NCBI GenBank assembly: GCA_026873275.1
Contig: JANTUC010000005.1
Span: 1,054,001 to 1,118,000, forward strand
DNA length: 64,000 nt
Direction of reading: 5' to 3'
From: Pseudopithomyces maydicus
Taxonomy: Eukaryota; Ascomycota; Dothideomycetes; Pleosporales; Didymosphaeriaceae
Shown: positions 41,383 through 52,417 of the stretch, piece after piece
Layout: every line of letters starts with the position of its first letter
Position numbering within the stretch: position 1 is the stretch's first letter
The notes under the pieces: model-generated
Databases searched by the model: none
Seen by the model: only the letters and a program-made list of their open reading frames with translations
Told to the model about the DNA's origin: nothing
Program-made: the position numbers and the translations under genes

Positions 41383-41895
41383 TATTATAATTATAGTAAA
41401 ACTAAATAAGGTGTTAAAAAAGAATTATATATAGGAAATTAATAATAAAAGGTTAATTATATTAGGCTCTATAGATTAGCTAGGATAGAAACTTATATTA
41501 TTTATTATATAATAAGGTCTAGTATAAGTAAGAAATCCTAAGAATCTTAGAGGTTCTAAGAATCTTAAGAGATTTAGGAATTTTAAGATTTAAATAGAAC
41601 CTTCTAAATAAAGAAGAATAGTATATAGTTCTTAAAAATTTTTAAATAAATTTTATTTTTTATAATTAACTTCTTATATATCTTTATATACTTACTTATA
41701 GCTAAATTAAAGCTCTTTTTTATAATTAAGAATTATTAGCCTTTATAAAAGATAGTTATCTTACTTTTAGTAATAAAATAGAGATATTTATATTATCTGT
41801 TACCTAATTATTACTTAATCACTAAATACCTATAAGGCTCTTAAGAAGCCTGCCTACCCTTATACAGACTAGGTAAGTAGGAATCCCTTGTAATA
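41383..41895 (+). repeat. 3' LTR of element C
   Basis: Preceded by the purine tract at 41,367-41,382 and ending CCCTTGTAATA before the TSD CTAGA. Confidence 0.88.
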
Positions 41896-42774
41896 CTAGA
41901 GCCTTAATACCTTAACTATCTTTTAAAGGCTAAGTATTATATAGGTATAATAGTATTATATTTATATAGTACTTAAGCTATCTTTTTTTTACTATTATTA
42001 TATCTACGCAGTAAAGTATATATATAATTTAATATAAAATAAGACTTCTATTAATAATTACTTATTAGCTATTCCTATTATCTTATATATTAAAATTAAA
42101 ATAATTATTAAACCTTAACTACCTATATTTAAAAATATATTAAATAATATTGCCTATATATAAGCTATTAAAATTATAGAATTATTATAACTCTTTAAGT
42201 ATTTTAAACTAGCTAACTTAGTAACTAAAGGCTTTTAGAGTAGCGCTTTTAACTTAATAATCTTTACTAGGTTTTATAGAGAGGTTATTTTAACTATAAG
42301 TTAAGTAATTAAAATATGTCTTTTAATATAATATATTATTACTATATACTTAAAGTATAGTTCTATTATAAGGCAGATAATTAAGCTAAAAGAGCTTATA
42401 GTTAAGTAGAAAATAAAAAAGAGGGAAATTTTAAAAAATATCTAAATTTTATAATAAAATTAATAAATAAGGCTAGCACTATATTTTTAAAATTATTATT
42501 TAAAGTAGTTACTTAGTGCTAAGTAACCTAAAGAGTTAAAAAATACTATATAATTACTTTAAATAAGTATTAATTACTATTAATTTATATATAGGGCGTC
42601 TATATACTAGTAGACGATTATAATTAATAGATTTAAGAGAGGAGTAGAGGATACTATAATTAAATAAAAATAGATAAATAGCTTTATAATACTATTTATA
42701 TCTAGTATAAAAAGGGTGATAATTATGCTAGAATATAGATGACGCCCTAAAGGGGCGCTACCTATATTTGCTAT

Positions 42775-45700
42775 AATCCTTAGGAATCTATTACTTATCC
42801 TTAGTAGATATAGCTAACCTCTTTAGGTACTTAATTATTTTAGTGTTTTACTAGATAATTAGATTAATCTAATTTAATTATAGTATTTTTAAAATTATTT
42901 TCTATTAATTATTAATTACTGCTAAGTCTATTACTAAGTTATTAATAATTAATTTATTTATAATAAAGGTTTCTAGTTTTGTTTTAAGGTGTATTTATTT
43001 TATAAATAGAAGTTCCTCTATATTATATAGGATTTATTTTTCTATTTTATTTATATATAGAAGCTTCTGCTACTCTATAAATTTTTTTAAAATAAAATTT
43101 TTAATTACTCTATTATTAATTATTACCCTAATAGGTTGCTTATAGTACTTTATTTAAATTATTACATATAGTCTCTATATCCTTTTAAGGGCTTCCTTCC
43201 CTTTAGACTAGTATTTTATTTAGATTTTCTTATTTATATATTTTAGACACTTATTTTTTAGGCACTTATATTATTACTATTTTATAATATATTCTATTAG
43301 TAGTAGTGGGCCTAATTTTATAATAAGATATTTACTATGCTTCTTAAATAAATATTAATTATAAATATTTTTTAAAGAATTATATTTACATATAGATCCT
43401 TAGCTACTTATATTAGGTATATTTAATACTTCTTTCTAGATTTTTAGTGTATTAAATATTCTAGCGCGATATATAATACCTATACTAATTTATAGTATAT
43501 AGGATAAATTAGGGATATATAAGGATTATTACTTTAAATCTTTTAGATTCCTTTAGTTTCCTATTTATTAGAGATTAGTATTTAATATTTTACTAAAATT
43601 CTAGATATATATATTTTATCTACTTATTTAACCTTATATACTACCTACCTTTATTCTATAGGGTTAGGTATTTTATTAATTAAAATTATATTTTATTCTA
43701 CCTATCTTGTAAAATAAATAAATTTTATATTTTATAGGTACTTTATCTTCCAATCCTTATATATTTTATAAATAGATTTTAGCGGTAATTCCTTTTTATA
43801 AAATTTTTATTTCTTAACTTCCTTCTTAATTTTTTAAAAATATACTAGTTAGGCGGTTTCTTAAGCTAGTCCTTTAAATTAAAAAAATTTAGTTTTCCTA
43901 AATCTTATATTCTTTATAAGTAATAATAATTTTTCTTATACTAATAATAAGGAAAAAGGTTCCTTATTTCTAAATATAGATTAAGAGGGCGTTTCTATAA
44001 ATTTATTAAATTTATTTTTTAAATTATTTAGCTCTTTTTCCTTTAAGTTATTTACTAGTACCTTAAGGGCCTCTAGAATTTATATATTCTATTCTTTTAC
44101 TAACTATTACAGTATCCTATCTTTTATAATAGCTAGCTTTTTCTTAAACTAATATTTTATATCCTTCTTACTTTTTATATAGCTAATATATATATTATTT
44201 AAGTATTTAGCCTAATATAAAGCTTAATACTTTTTATTATTAATTAACTTCTTCTTTTATCTATTAAATCTATCCTTTTTTTTTTTTTTTTTAATGAGAA
44301 AATTGCTGTTTGCAACTATCTAGTAATAAGAAAATAAGCTCTATATATTATACAACTAATAACTGGCTCTTAAATAGTATTCTTTTCTTCTAATTTATAT
44401 AACTATACTATAATTTAAACTTATGCTGCTATATAATTACTAAAATAGTAATAGATATAAAGAATACTAAAGTATACTCTACTATCCAGTACTATTAAAA
44501 TAAAATAATAGATATAAATAATAATCTAAATAAAACCTTTTAATCTTAATAGATGCTAGGCAACACCTTATTATAACTAAAATTACTTTTTAGGATATCT
44601 AATTTAATTTAGGGAGACTTAATAGTAATAACTAATCCTAATATTTAATATAATATATATTTTAATATTTTTATAACTTAATTATATCTTATTATACTTC
44701 TATTTTTAAAATATCTTTCTCTACTTTTAAGACTTCTACTGCTATTTCTAAATAACTAAAAAGTAAATAAAATAATTAGGCTATTTTTTAAAGGCTTTAA
44801 AGATAAAAAGCTATTAAAATAAAATAATAAAATAGATACTATAACCTCTTTAAGTAAAAAACGCCTAGTAAAGCTATAATTATATACTAAAAAGGTAGTT
44901 CGCGATAATAATAAAATAGCCCTAATTTTAAGACTTTTATTACTAGACACTAAATACAGACTTACTTTAGAACTTAATAGGTTAAAATTCTAAAATTTAT
45001 ATTAGTGCTAGTACTAGTGCTAATTCTAGTACTAAATATAAATTTCTAGAATAAATTCTATATTTTTTTATAGAATCTTAGGTTAAAATCATGGAAAATA
45101 TACTAAAAGACGACAATTATTAGTTAACTAAAGATAAAGGTAACTAGAAGAGGAAGATAAATTTAAATAAAAATTTAAAAAATATTTTTAAGCCTTATAG
45201 AGAGAAAGCTTAAGTAAAGGATATAATAGAGGTTTAGGAGCGTCTTATAGGTATAAAATAGTAATTATTATAATATCTAATTATACTAAATCTATTTTCT
45301 TTCGAAATAACTTCTTATATAATTAAATAAATCTTCTATATATACTTTATAACTAATTAAATAATCGCTCGTTGTATTAATTATTAGAACTTTCTAGAAC
45401 CTGTGGGTCTCGATTGAGATCGGAAATCTATCCTTAGTATTTTTTTAAATCTTTATTAGTAGAACCCTAGTTTCTATTTAAATAGTTTCTAGCTATACAG
45501 CCTTTTTTATTATAATTAAAATAAGTATTTTCTTTACGCTGCTTATCTTTCTTAGTATTTTTTTTATAATTTTTTACCTTCCTTATTAGTATTTAATACT
45601 ATAGAATCTTTATAATTATAATTCTTCTTAATATAGCTATTTACGCTATATTTATTTCCTCCTTTATTATCTTATTTTTAAAGGAATAGTTTATTATTAA

Positions 45701-46501
45701 TTTAGACTGCTTATTTAATTAAAGCTAATAATATTATAGGCTTTTCTATTGTAATTATTTTATATTAGATATCTAACTTAAGTCTTTTATAAAATTTAAT
45801 TATTAAATCTTATTTTTTTAGTCCTAAACCTTATTAGCTAACTATTTAAATACTAATATATAGGCTACTACTAACTTAGTCTATTATAGCTTTAATAGTT
45901 TCTATTTTATTATATATTCTATATTAATATTGTTAAACGTCTGTCTAAGTTTTTATATAAAGTAGTTATAATTACTAAAAATTAATATAGTTTTAGTATT
46001 TTAATTATCTATATTATTATTTTAGTAATCTATTAAGTAGCTATTAAACTAATCTATTACTTTTTTAGTAAAATAAGTAGTAATATAAGCGACTTTTAAC
46101 TCGTTACTTTCTAAATAGTTTTAATTAAGATTAATATATAGGGCTATACTAGCTAAGAATCCCCTTAATTTACTTTTAATTTTATTAAACTTTTTAGGCT
46201 TAGCTAACTTTAACGATTAATTAATTATTTAGAATTCTATTTTATTAATTTACTTTTTTAAAATATTATTAGCTCTTTCTTCCTTTTCTATTAATAGCGC
46301 CTTAACTTACTTATATAATTATTTATAGACTTCTTTCTACATATTTCTTTCTTTATTTAAAAATATAATATATTCCTTTATCTAAATCTAATCTATAAAA
46401 TTTAATAAACTAGACCTAATAAGTGCTAAAGTAGTTAAAGTTATTATTAGCTATAACTTAGTATATACTAATAGTATATCCTTAGAATATAATTATTAAA
46501 A
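42775..46501 (-). pseudogene. RIP-degraded gag region of element G (with A5 insert)
   Basis: Internal G sequence upstream (minus sense) of pol. Near 45,470-45,530 the minus strand reads YFNYNKKGCIARNYLNRN, close to a gag CCHC zinc knuckle with Cys codons turned to Tyr. Element A5 splits the region at 44,278-45,423. The rest is degenerate. Confidence 0.6.
44278..45423 (-). mobile_element. Family A poly(A) element, copy A5
   Basis: Copy of 1,146 bp with TSD AAATCTATCCTT (44,266-44,277 and 45,424-45,435), T-run at the low-coordinate end and the decayed palindrome GGTCTCGATTGAGATC at the other. A 64-codon minus frame within it (44,756-44,950) is low-complexity noise. Inserted in the gag region of element G. 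Confidence 0.82.
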
Positions 46502-47017
46502 TATTATAGGGCATACTTTATAATCTTATAGACTAAGGGTATGCTTATTTAGAGTATAATAAGTTAAGAGGAGTAGATAGGTAGGTATAAGTTATTTAAA
46601 TTAAATATTAATTAATATAATAATGTTATTATTACTAAATATTTAATAATAATTTTTACTATAAAAGTAAGAGACAGTAGAACTAAATTAAAAATTAATA
46701 ATAAAAATTATTTAAGATAAATAATTATTATTATATACTTATAAGTATAAACTAGCTCTATAGGCTCTATAGCTTTATATTTTATAAAATTATAAAATTA
46801 TAGAGCTTAGCTCTATAAGTTCTATTTTATTAAATTTATAAAGCTTTAATTATATAATCCCTATATATTTATATTATATTCTACTCTTAAGTTATACTCC
46901 TAATATTTCTTATCTATATTAGAGTTATCTAGTCTAGTACACTTTACTAAGTCCTATTAGTTAACTTTATCTTAGTTAGGACCTTCCTATCCCTATTACA
47001 GCGCAGTAATTATAATA
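46502..47017 (-). repeat. 5' LTR of element G (or solo LTR)
   Basis: 516 bp, matching 29,345-29,859; starts TATTATAGGGCATAC and ends GCGCAGTAATTATAATA. Read as the 5' LTR because the sequence beyond 47,022 continues repeat H. The direct repeat TAAAA on both sides (46,497-46,501 and 47,018-47,022) also permits a solo-LTR reading. Confidence 0.65.
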
Positions 47018-47282
47018 TAAAATCTATATTATCCAGCTCGTCTGTTCTCTAATAATTATAAGTTAAGTAATTAAAATATATATAAGGAGGATACCCTCCC
47101 AGCGTCTAAAGCCACTTATATTCTATTTAAGCGCTAGCACCGCGCTAGTATAGTATATAGAAAAAGAAGCTAAAGAGGATATAGGCTTAAATAAAAATTA
47201 AGTTTATTATTTATTAGAGACCTGCTCGCTGCTATACCTATTCTAATATTATAAATATATTTATAAAAGATTATTAATTAAT
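47018..47282. repeat. AT-rich spacer with H tail
   Basis: The first ~40 bases parallel the tail of repeat H after the G target site. Further on are islands of higher GC, for example GGAGGATACCCTCCC (near 47,087, an inverted repeat) and GCGCTAGCACCGCGCTAG (near 47,141). No gene is visible. Confidence 0.45.
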
Positions 47283-47525
47283 TTTATTAAAGATTTTATA
47301 GGCAGCTTAAAAAGCTTTTAAATAATTTACTACCTATTTATTAAATTAAAGTATATATTATAAGAGATAGATATTTATTTAAAGAATTTATAAATAAATT
47401 TTATAAACTTATAAAGTAGTAGAACTATAATTTTAAAATATATTATATATTTAGTTTTTAGAGCTAATTCTTTTATATATTAAATTGTTAATTTCTTTTA
47501 TATATATTTAATCTTTAAAGTCTAA
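47283..47525. repeat. Repeat H, copy 2
   Basis: Uninterrupted counterpart of 27,950-28,180, sharing TATAGGCAGYTTAAAAAGC, the ATTTAAAGARYTTATAAATAA stretch and the TTTAATCTYTAAAGTC end. Class unknown. Confidence 0.6.
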
Positions 47526-47559
47526 ATTCTCCACTTTATCTATCCTCTAATAAAAGTAT

Positions 47560-47880
47560 TTATATTTTATAATAAAATTAAGAAGTAAGAGTAATATTAT
47601 ATTTTTAAAATTATTATTTAAGGTAATTATTTAAAAATACATTTTTTAAAGAATTAAAAAGTACTCTATAATTATTTTAAATAAATATTAATTTATTAAA
47701 TTAATATATATAAGATATCTGTATATTAAGAAATAATTATAATGAATTAATATATAGAGGGAGTAGAACATATTATAATTAAATAAAAATAAATAAATAA
47801 TTTTATAATATTATTTATATATAATATAAAAAGGGAAATAATTATACTAGAATATAGAAAACGCCCTTATAGGGCGCCAC
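47560..47880 (-). mobile_element. Family B element, truncated copy B4
   Basis: About 320 bp retaining the hairpin end (ACGCCCTTATAGGGCGCCAC at 47,861-47,880) and the neighbouring AAAAAGGGAAATAATTATAC region, but lacking the CTACAAAAC end. Without a visible TSD I cannot tell truncation at insertion from later deletion. It is the last transposon before the gene-bearing region and ends about 108 bases from the P450 stop codon. Confidence 0.65.
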
Positions 47881-47988
47881 CCTATTACTTTATAAGCTTA
47901 TAAGCTCTATTAATAAGCTTTTATAATAGGTGCCTCCCTCTTACGACAGAAATAATATAGAATATTAATAAAGTATTATATAGCTTTA

Positions 47989-49682
47989 CTAAACACAATC
48001 CTTAAGTTTATATCTAAGATAGACTCTAGGCTCTGGTCGGCGAGCTGAAAATGCATTCAAGTCAATAGGTGTTGGTGTAGTAATTCGATTCCCTTCCCTA
48101 TCGCAAGCAACATAATCAAACATAGTAACAAAGAAGGCAACAATCAGGTACTGTTCCAACTTAGCAAAGCGGATACCCACTGTTTGTCTTTAGTTAGTAA
48201 ATACAAAACAAAAGGTATATTTGCACATTTACTCACGGCAAGGGTGCCTTCCCACCCCCAGCCCAGATAGCCGTATTGTCTCTTTTTGTCTTCCGCTCTC
48301 CCTTCCGAGTACCGATCAGGATCCCATTTAGTTGGATTAGGATATATTTCGGGGTCTTGGTGTGTATCGTTGAAGGAATACGCGACATAAGCGTCTTTTG
48401 GAATGATCTCTTCGCCCACTGGGATATCTTGGCCGCTAATATTACGGCGAAACGTAGCCCCAGTTGCTGTGAGACGTATGCATTCCCTGAGACAGACCTC
48501 GATTGTTGGAAACTCGGATTCCCATGCGTCAAGTGGTACAGAAGCCAATCTATCCACTGCAGTAGCATTGCGGTCTCTCGTTGTGGCATGTTTGTTTATT
48601 GCCTCTTGAACTTCGATCTGGACTTTGTCCATCCACGATCGATTGAGTGAAAGAAAGACTAGGATCCACGAGGCGTTGACACCGGAATTGATTGTGCCAG
48701 CCAAGAGGCCTGATACAACGAAGCCGACAATATGGCCCATGTCATCTCCTTGATCAATCATAATCTGCATGGCATCTTCGCCACGCTTTCCAGTCCGTAG
48801 CCGCTCATCGCCGATCTTTTTCACAATCCCAAAAAGCCGAATACCCGCCACAGTCCGCTTGAACATGCCCCATGTTGGAATCCATGGATACATCACAGCG
48901 GTCGGTGAGGTCAAACTGTCCACCAAATGGTACCAGTGCATCATCTTTCCCATAAGCTCCAGATCGTCCGCAATGTCACCGCACCCAACCGACCGAATAG
49001 TAAGCTGGAAAGCAATCTTGAATATATCCTCAAACGGATCTACAACAGTCTCGTCCTTGAAGGTCGTGTTTGGAATAGCAGCCGCTAAATCCCGAAGTCT
49101 GGTACGCACATCGGCAATCAACTTGGGTAAATTGCGCTGCATCGCATCTGTCCTCAATACACGTACCATGCGACTATTGAAGAACTTTGAAAAGTCCATT
49201 TTGTCTGCCGCCTCTTGTGTCAGTCTCATCCTCTCCTTTTCGTCATCACCTGCTTTTGCAGAGATCTCTTGCTGCAGCTTCTTGGCTGCCTTGCTCGCGC
49301 CAGCTGACGGCCCGAACAGCACCGAGAAGCCTTCAGCAAGACCACCATAGCCCTCCGCAAAACCGAAATGACGGCTATCAAAGAAGATTTGCCTTGATGA
49401 TTCCGAAGTCAATCCAATCACTGGTTTACGCCCAACGAAGAAACTGAAATTGCCTGTTGGTGAGGCGCGTGCTGCTTCGCGGAAGAAGTCCCAACGATGG
49501 GTGAAAAATTTAATCGCGCCCACAATGGGGTAGACACCATGGGTGAGTGGAGGCGCTTTAGGATGGAGCGCTGGGCGAGAGAAGAGTCTGGCGTAGGCTG
49601 CAGAACAGAGCAAGACAAAGATAAGTGCGATCACTACGTGTGCGCGGGAAACGGCGATGGTATTCGTTTCGAACGGCTCCAT
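47989..49682 (-). CDS. Cytochrome P450 monooxygenase, single-base frameshift in heme loop
   Basis: Two exons on minus: 49,682-48,237 and 48,179-47,989, with a 57-nt intron (GTGAGT donor, TACTAAC branch, CAG acceptor). The product would be about 545 residues. An N-terminal membrane anchor spans residues ~12-34; the I-helix AGTINSG is near 323, ExxR (ECIR) near 397-400 and WDPDRY near 452. The heme loop GVGRHPC is in another frame, because the run of five G (48,255-48,259, C on plus) needs a sixth; exon 2 then continues LGIRFAKLEQ. Total exon length is 2 modulo 3, as expected for one lost base. Since neighbours show the same defect, an assembly error is likelier than a dead gene. Likely role: oxidation of the cluster product at the ER membrane; family number not assigned. 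Confidence 0.85.
48180..48236 (-). other. Intron of the P450 gene
   Basis: GTGAGT donor at 48,236, branch-like TACTAAC and CAG ending at 48,180. It splits the codon just after the heme-ligand cysteine (C then L-G-I-R-F). The joined motif is canonical, which supports both the intron and the frame of exon 2. Confidence 0.85.
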
Positions 49683-50451
49683 TTCAGGTCAACGGTATAG
49701 CAACCCAGAAAGTATTTGAAGGTTTGTTGTTCAGAGCGCACACTATAAATCAATGTAGATGGTTTCCGACGCGTTTGAGCTGCGCACTCAACGCCGTGTA
49801 CGTGATCTTCGTACAGATATCTACAGCCTCATATAAGATCAAAGCATTGTCGAGCTCTTCCCCTGGCTAGGGAAGGTTGGTGTCCGACACAACCCTTGCC
49901 ATTGGCGACTCTTCCCATTGATCTAATGTAGAGATGCTAGATAAGGCACGTTAATTTGATCATTCAGTTCGGAATTTGTTAGCTAGCTCTGAGGCTTAGC
50001 TGCACATGCGTACTACGTGATATTCATGACCTTCTTTTCGCAGACTAGCGCTCCGATCGCCGCATTTCAACATGGCCATATGCAGATGATCCTCCAGTTG
50101 GTTTCACTGCAGTGTTACTGGAGACTAGAATGGCTATTGTTTTGACGAGGATTGAAATGCAAGATAACGCATGCGTCACTCGAAAAGGTGGATCAGTCCT
50201 ACGCATATTAATGCGGAAGCTGCCGTCAGGCAAGCAGTCACCTGGCATTTACTGCACCTGGGCAGCTTCCACAATAAGCCGCAGCCTGCAGATTCTACTA
50301 CGCAACCATTGATATCTACCTATTGAAGATCGTAACGTTGTAACGTCGCGACGTTCGCTTGCAGTGTATGTCTATAAACGGCCTAGTCTTATTATGCAAT
50401 CTTGTGCACACAGGAACTTGAAGGAATGTGCATCATAATACGCCCTGCCCG
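49683..50451. promoter_or_regulatory. Intergenic: P450 promoter and glycosyltransferase 3' flank
   Basis: About 770 bases of ordinary-composition DNA. Both flanking genes are on minus, so the part near 49,683 should hold the P450 promoter. The open frames here are short and without recognisable domains. I see no RIP signature and no specific binding site I can defend. Confidence 0.5.
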
Positions 50452-51636
50452 TCAGGTGATAATCGGCTCCAACACACCTGCAGAAAATACCCGCGCAGGC
50501 TTCGGCAAATAAGTCGGGCTAACAGCTGCCTGTTCCACATCCCAATGCACACTACCATGGCGCAGATAACTACCGAATGTGCCTGGGACGATATCATCTT
50601 CGCTGTGCTCCTCTTGGTCCCAGATGCTTGCCAAATTTTCCAACCCGCATGGAGGACCGTGACTCATTTTCATCATGACGCTATGCCGCAGAATGCTATC
50701 CACAAAGTCCTTAGCTTCTGCATACCCCTTTGCTTCTGGGGAAACTTTGGTGGTAAGCATGTTATACTGATGTCGCCCGTCCCAGCCAGTGATTCGCTGA
50801 GCATAGTAAAGGTGCTCCTCCGCCCTGATTAAAAACATCTTGTTCGTGAAATATTCAGCGCCGTCGAAGCCATCGGACGGGTCAACGAGGCACCGTAAGC
50901 GGTCAAAAGCCAAGAAATGAGCTAGATAATCTCCTAGTGCCTCGTTGGGCATGAGTAGTGGTGGACAATTGAGCGTCTCGAGCTGAACTTGCAGTGGTGA
51001 TAGGTGCGCCAAGATAGGGTTCTTGGAAAATCCTTCGGAAGAAGTTTTCCCTTCCCACAGCTTGCTATAAACATCATGCCACCGTTTCACCATCCCGTTC
51101 CCTCTCTTAGTAGCAATGAATCCGTTCAGGATGGTCCCAGCTTCTTTTCGCAATGGCATCAAAATTGCTGCCATTTCAAATAAATTTGCTGGATCAGAGA
51201 TCGCACGCCAGCAGATGTCATTTAAATGGCGAAGCAGTATCGTACCTGCATCCATCCAAACTCCACCGTGAATGTACAGCAGGGGTAGCCTTATTAAATC
51301 TGATATATGTTGAGGTGGTCCAGAGAAATTCCCCTCGTTCAATGCGGGTGGTAATGAAGAAGCAGGAACATATTGGGAAAGATTATTATCGGATCCGGGA
51401 ACATTATCCAAAACGCGTACCGTCCATTCGGGGCCAAGCCGACGCACCCAATTGATGATATTGCGTTTGCACCACGGTTTTATGTTTTGCCAGCCCGAAT
51501 CCCAAAAAGCCCATACATTTTGGTCGCTCGTGACGGGTTGGTAAGATGTCAAAGAGAATATAATATCTGATTCAGGCCGGATATCCAAGGCAGGACTGTC
51601 AGTGAAACCATATGGTGGTGAATACGGAGTGGTCAT
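50452..51636 (-). CDS. Capsular-polysaccharide-synthesis-type glycosyltransferase
   Basis: Single exon, 394 residues from MTTPYSPPYGF at 51,636; an upstream in-frame Met at 51,702 would add 22 residues without domain support. The region around residues 105-131 reads SDLIRLPLLYIHGGVWMDAG, the D-x-x-R...GG-x-W-x-D pattern of Caps_synth/GT32-related enzymes (GT-A fold, DxD-like metal site with nucleotide-sugar donor). The conserved N-terminal block VWAFWDSGWQNIKPWC precedes it. No signal peptide or membrane segment is evident, so it is probably cytosolic. It is divergent from the A-T-TE synthetase gene, 781 bp away, suggesting co-expression. Inferred role: adding a sugar to the cluster product. 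The sugar and acceptor are not predictable. Confidence 0.82.
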   Translation of the reverse strand: MTTPYSPPYGFTDSPALDIRPESDIIFSLTSYQPVTSDQNVWAFWDSGWQNIKPWCKRNIINWVRRLGPEWTVRVLDNVPGSDNNLSQYVPASSLPPALNEGNFSGPPQHISDLIRLPLLYIHGGVWMDAGTILLRHLNDICWRAISDPANLFEMAAILMPLRKEAGTILNGFIATKRGNGMVKRWHDVYSKLWEGKTSSEGFSKNPILAHLSPLQVQLETLNCPPLLMPNEALGDYLAHFLAFDRLRCLVDPSDGFDGAEYFTNKMFLIRAEEHLYYAQRITGWDGRHQYNMLTTKVSPEAKGYAEAKDFVDSILRHSVMMKMSHGPPCGLENLASIWDQEEHSEDDIVPGTFGSYLRHGSVHWDVEQAAVSPTYLPKPARVFSAGVLEPIIT

Positions 51637-52417
51637 TATTGTATCCACGATGATGACAGACAAGATATGATGTAATTTACTGTGGTTATGCTTAATACAC
51701 ATGTGTAAACACCAGCTGTGTTCATAAATACTTTGTTGCTCCTAGCATCCCTGCCGTATATTACAGTGAGATGACCCTGTGCTTTTTCTTTTGCATTGAT
51801 TCTCAATAGCGTTAGTACAAATGTAGAATGCTGATCCGCAAGGATATTCGATCACTTGCTGCGTGTTTCAATGATGGGAAGCGGCAATGTCCAAATGAAT
51901 GCTAGAGATTATCCACATCAGGAAGGTGACATGTTATCTGAGGTGGTCTTACTTGGTTATGATATCACGAAACATGTACAGACACTCGAAAAGTCGAACT
52001 ACTCTTAGTTGCAGGAATCCTGCACGACCGACTATCATTTTAGTCAGTGCAGTGACATTCATCAATATGCTTACGGGTAATGCAAAGCTCCCATCCCGAT
52101 AGTTACAGGATCATGGAACAGTAGCAACGTCCGTATGCTCTATCACTTGCATTGCATTATGAGATTACCCTGGTCCCGAAGACAACAAAAGTGCGCTAAC
52201 ACATCAAGTATATGGGGTGAAGATGAATCTGTCAGCTTCAAGTGGCCCAATAGGGCGAATCAGGCAGTTCTCAAGGACATCGCGATAGTGCCGCAGACTG
52301 CTCATTTGAAATCAGGTTTAATAAAGCACCGTGGCTCACCGTTTCGCTACTTGTCTGTCAAATTGTTCCATTATCATAGATACTACCGGTCACGTTGCTA
52401 TTCTTGAATACTCGTCA
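51637..52417. promoter_or_regulatory. Divergent promoter region between glycosyltransferase and A-T-TE genes
   Basis: A 781-bp gap between two diverging start codons, so it should carry control elements for both. Weak, AT-moderate composition; no coding frame matches a known family. A shared regulator is plausible, but no regulator gene lies in the window and I cannot name a binding motif. Confidence 0.55.

Larger units (their letters stand above)
34738..41895 (+). mobile_element. Ty3/Gypsy chromodomain retrotransposon C (complete, RIPed)
   Basis: A 7,158-bp element with two LTRs of exactly 513 bp (34,738-35,250 and 41,383-41,895), a purine tract AAAAGAGGGGGGATAA just before the 3' LTR, and TSD CTAGA (34,733-34,737 and 41,896-41,900). 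Inserted in B3, which is inserted in G: the third layer of nesting. The 5' LTR keeps more GC, such as ATCACGGCGGGACC, than the 3' LTR. Confidence 0.92.
34544..42762 (-). mobile_element. Family B element, copy B3 (split by element C)
   Basis: Ends GTTTTATAGAATAG (34,544) and GGGGCGCTAC (about 42,761), with TSD TATATTTACTAT / TATATTTGCTAT (34,532-34,543 and 42,763-42,774, one RIP-type difference). Removing element C and its 5-bp duplication leaves 1,056 bp, the same as B1. The break is at the ACTAGAGCCTTAA position, intact in B2. Confidence 0.8.
29345..47017 (-). mobile_element. Ty3/Gypsy LTR retrotransposon G (nested, 17.7 kb span)
   Basis: Minus-strand element with LTRs at 29,345-29,859 (515 bp, 3') and 46,502-47,017 (516 bp, 5'). 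A purine tract adjoins the 3' LTR (29,860-29,875, minus-strand AAAGGGAGG). Internal reading order on minus is gag, RT, then integrase toward low coordinates. Flanks are TAAAG (29,340-29,344) and TAAAA (47,018-47,022), one G-to-A apart. Inside it lie B2, B3 (itself split by C) and A5. One caution: TAAAA also precedes 46,502, so the right LTR could alternatively be a solo insertion and the true 5' LTR lost. Confidence 0.65.

Noticed and set aside
48276..48650. Plus-strand frames opposite the P450 and other cluster genes
   Set aside because: No conserved domain, complete overlap with well-supported minus-strand coding sequence.
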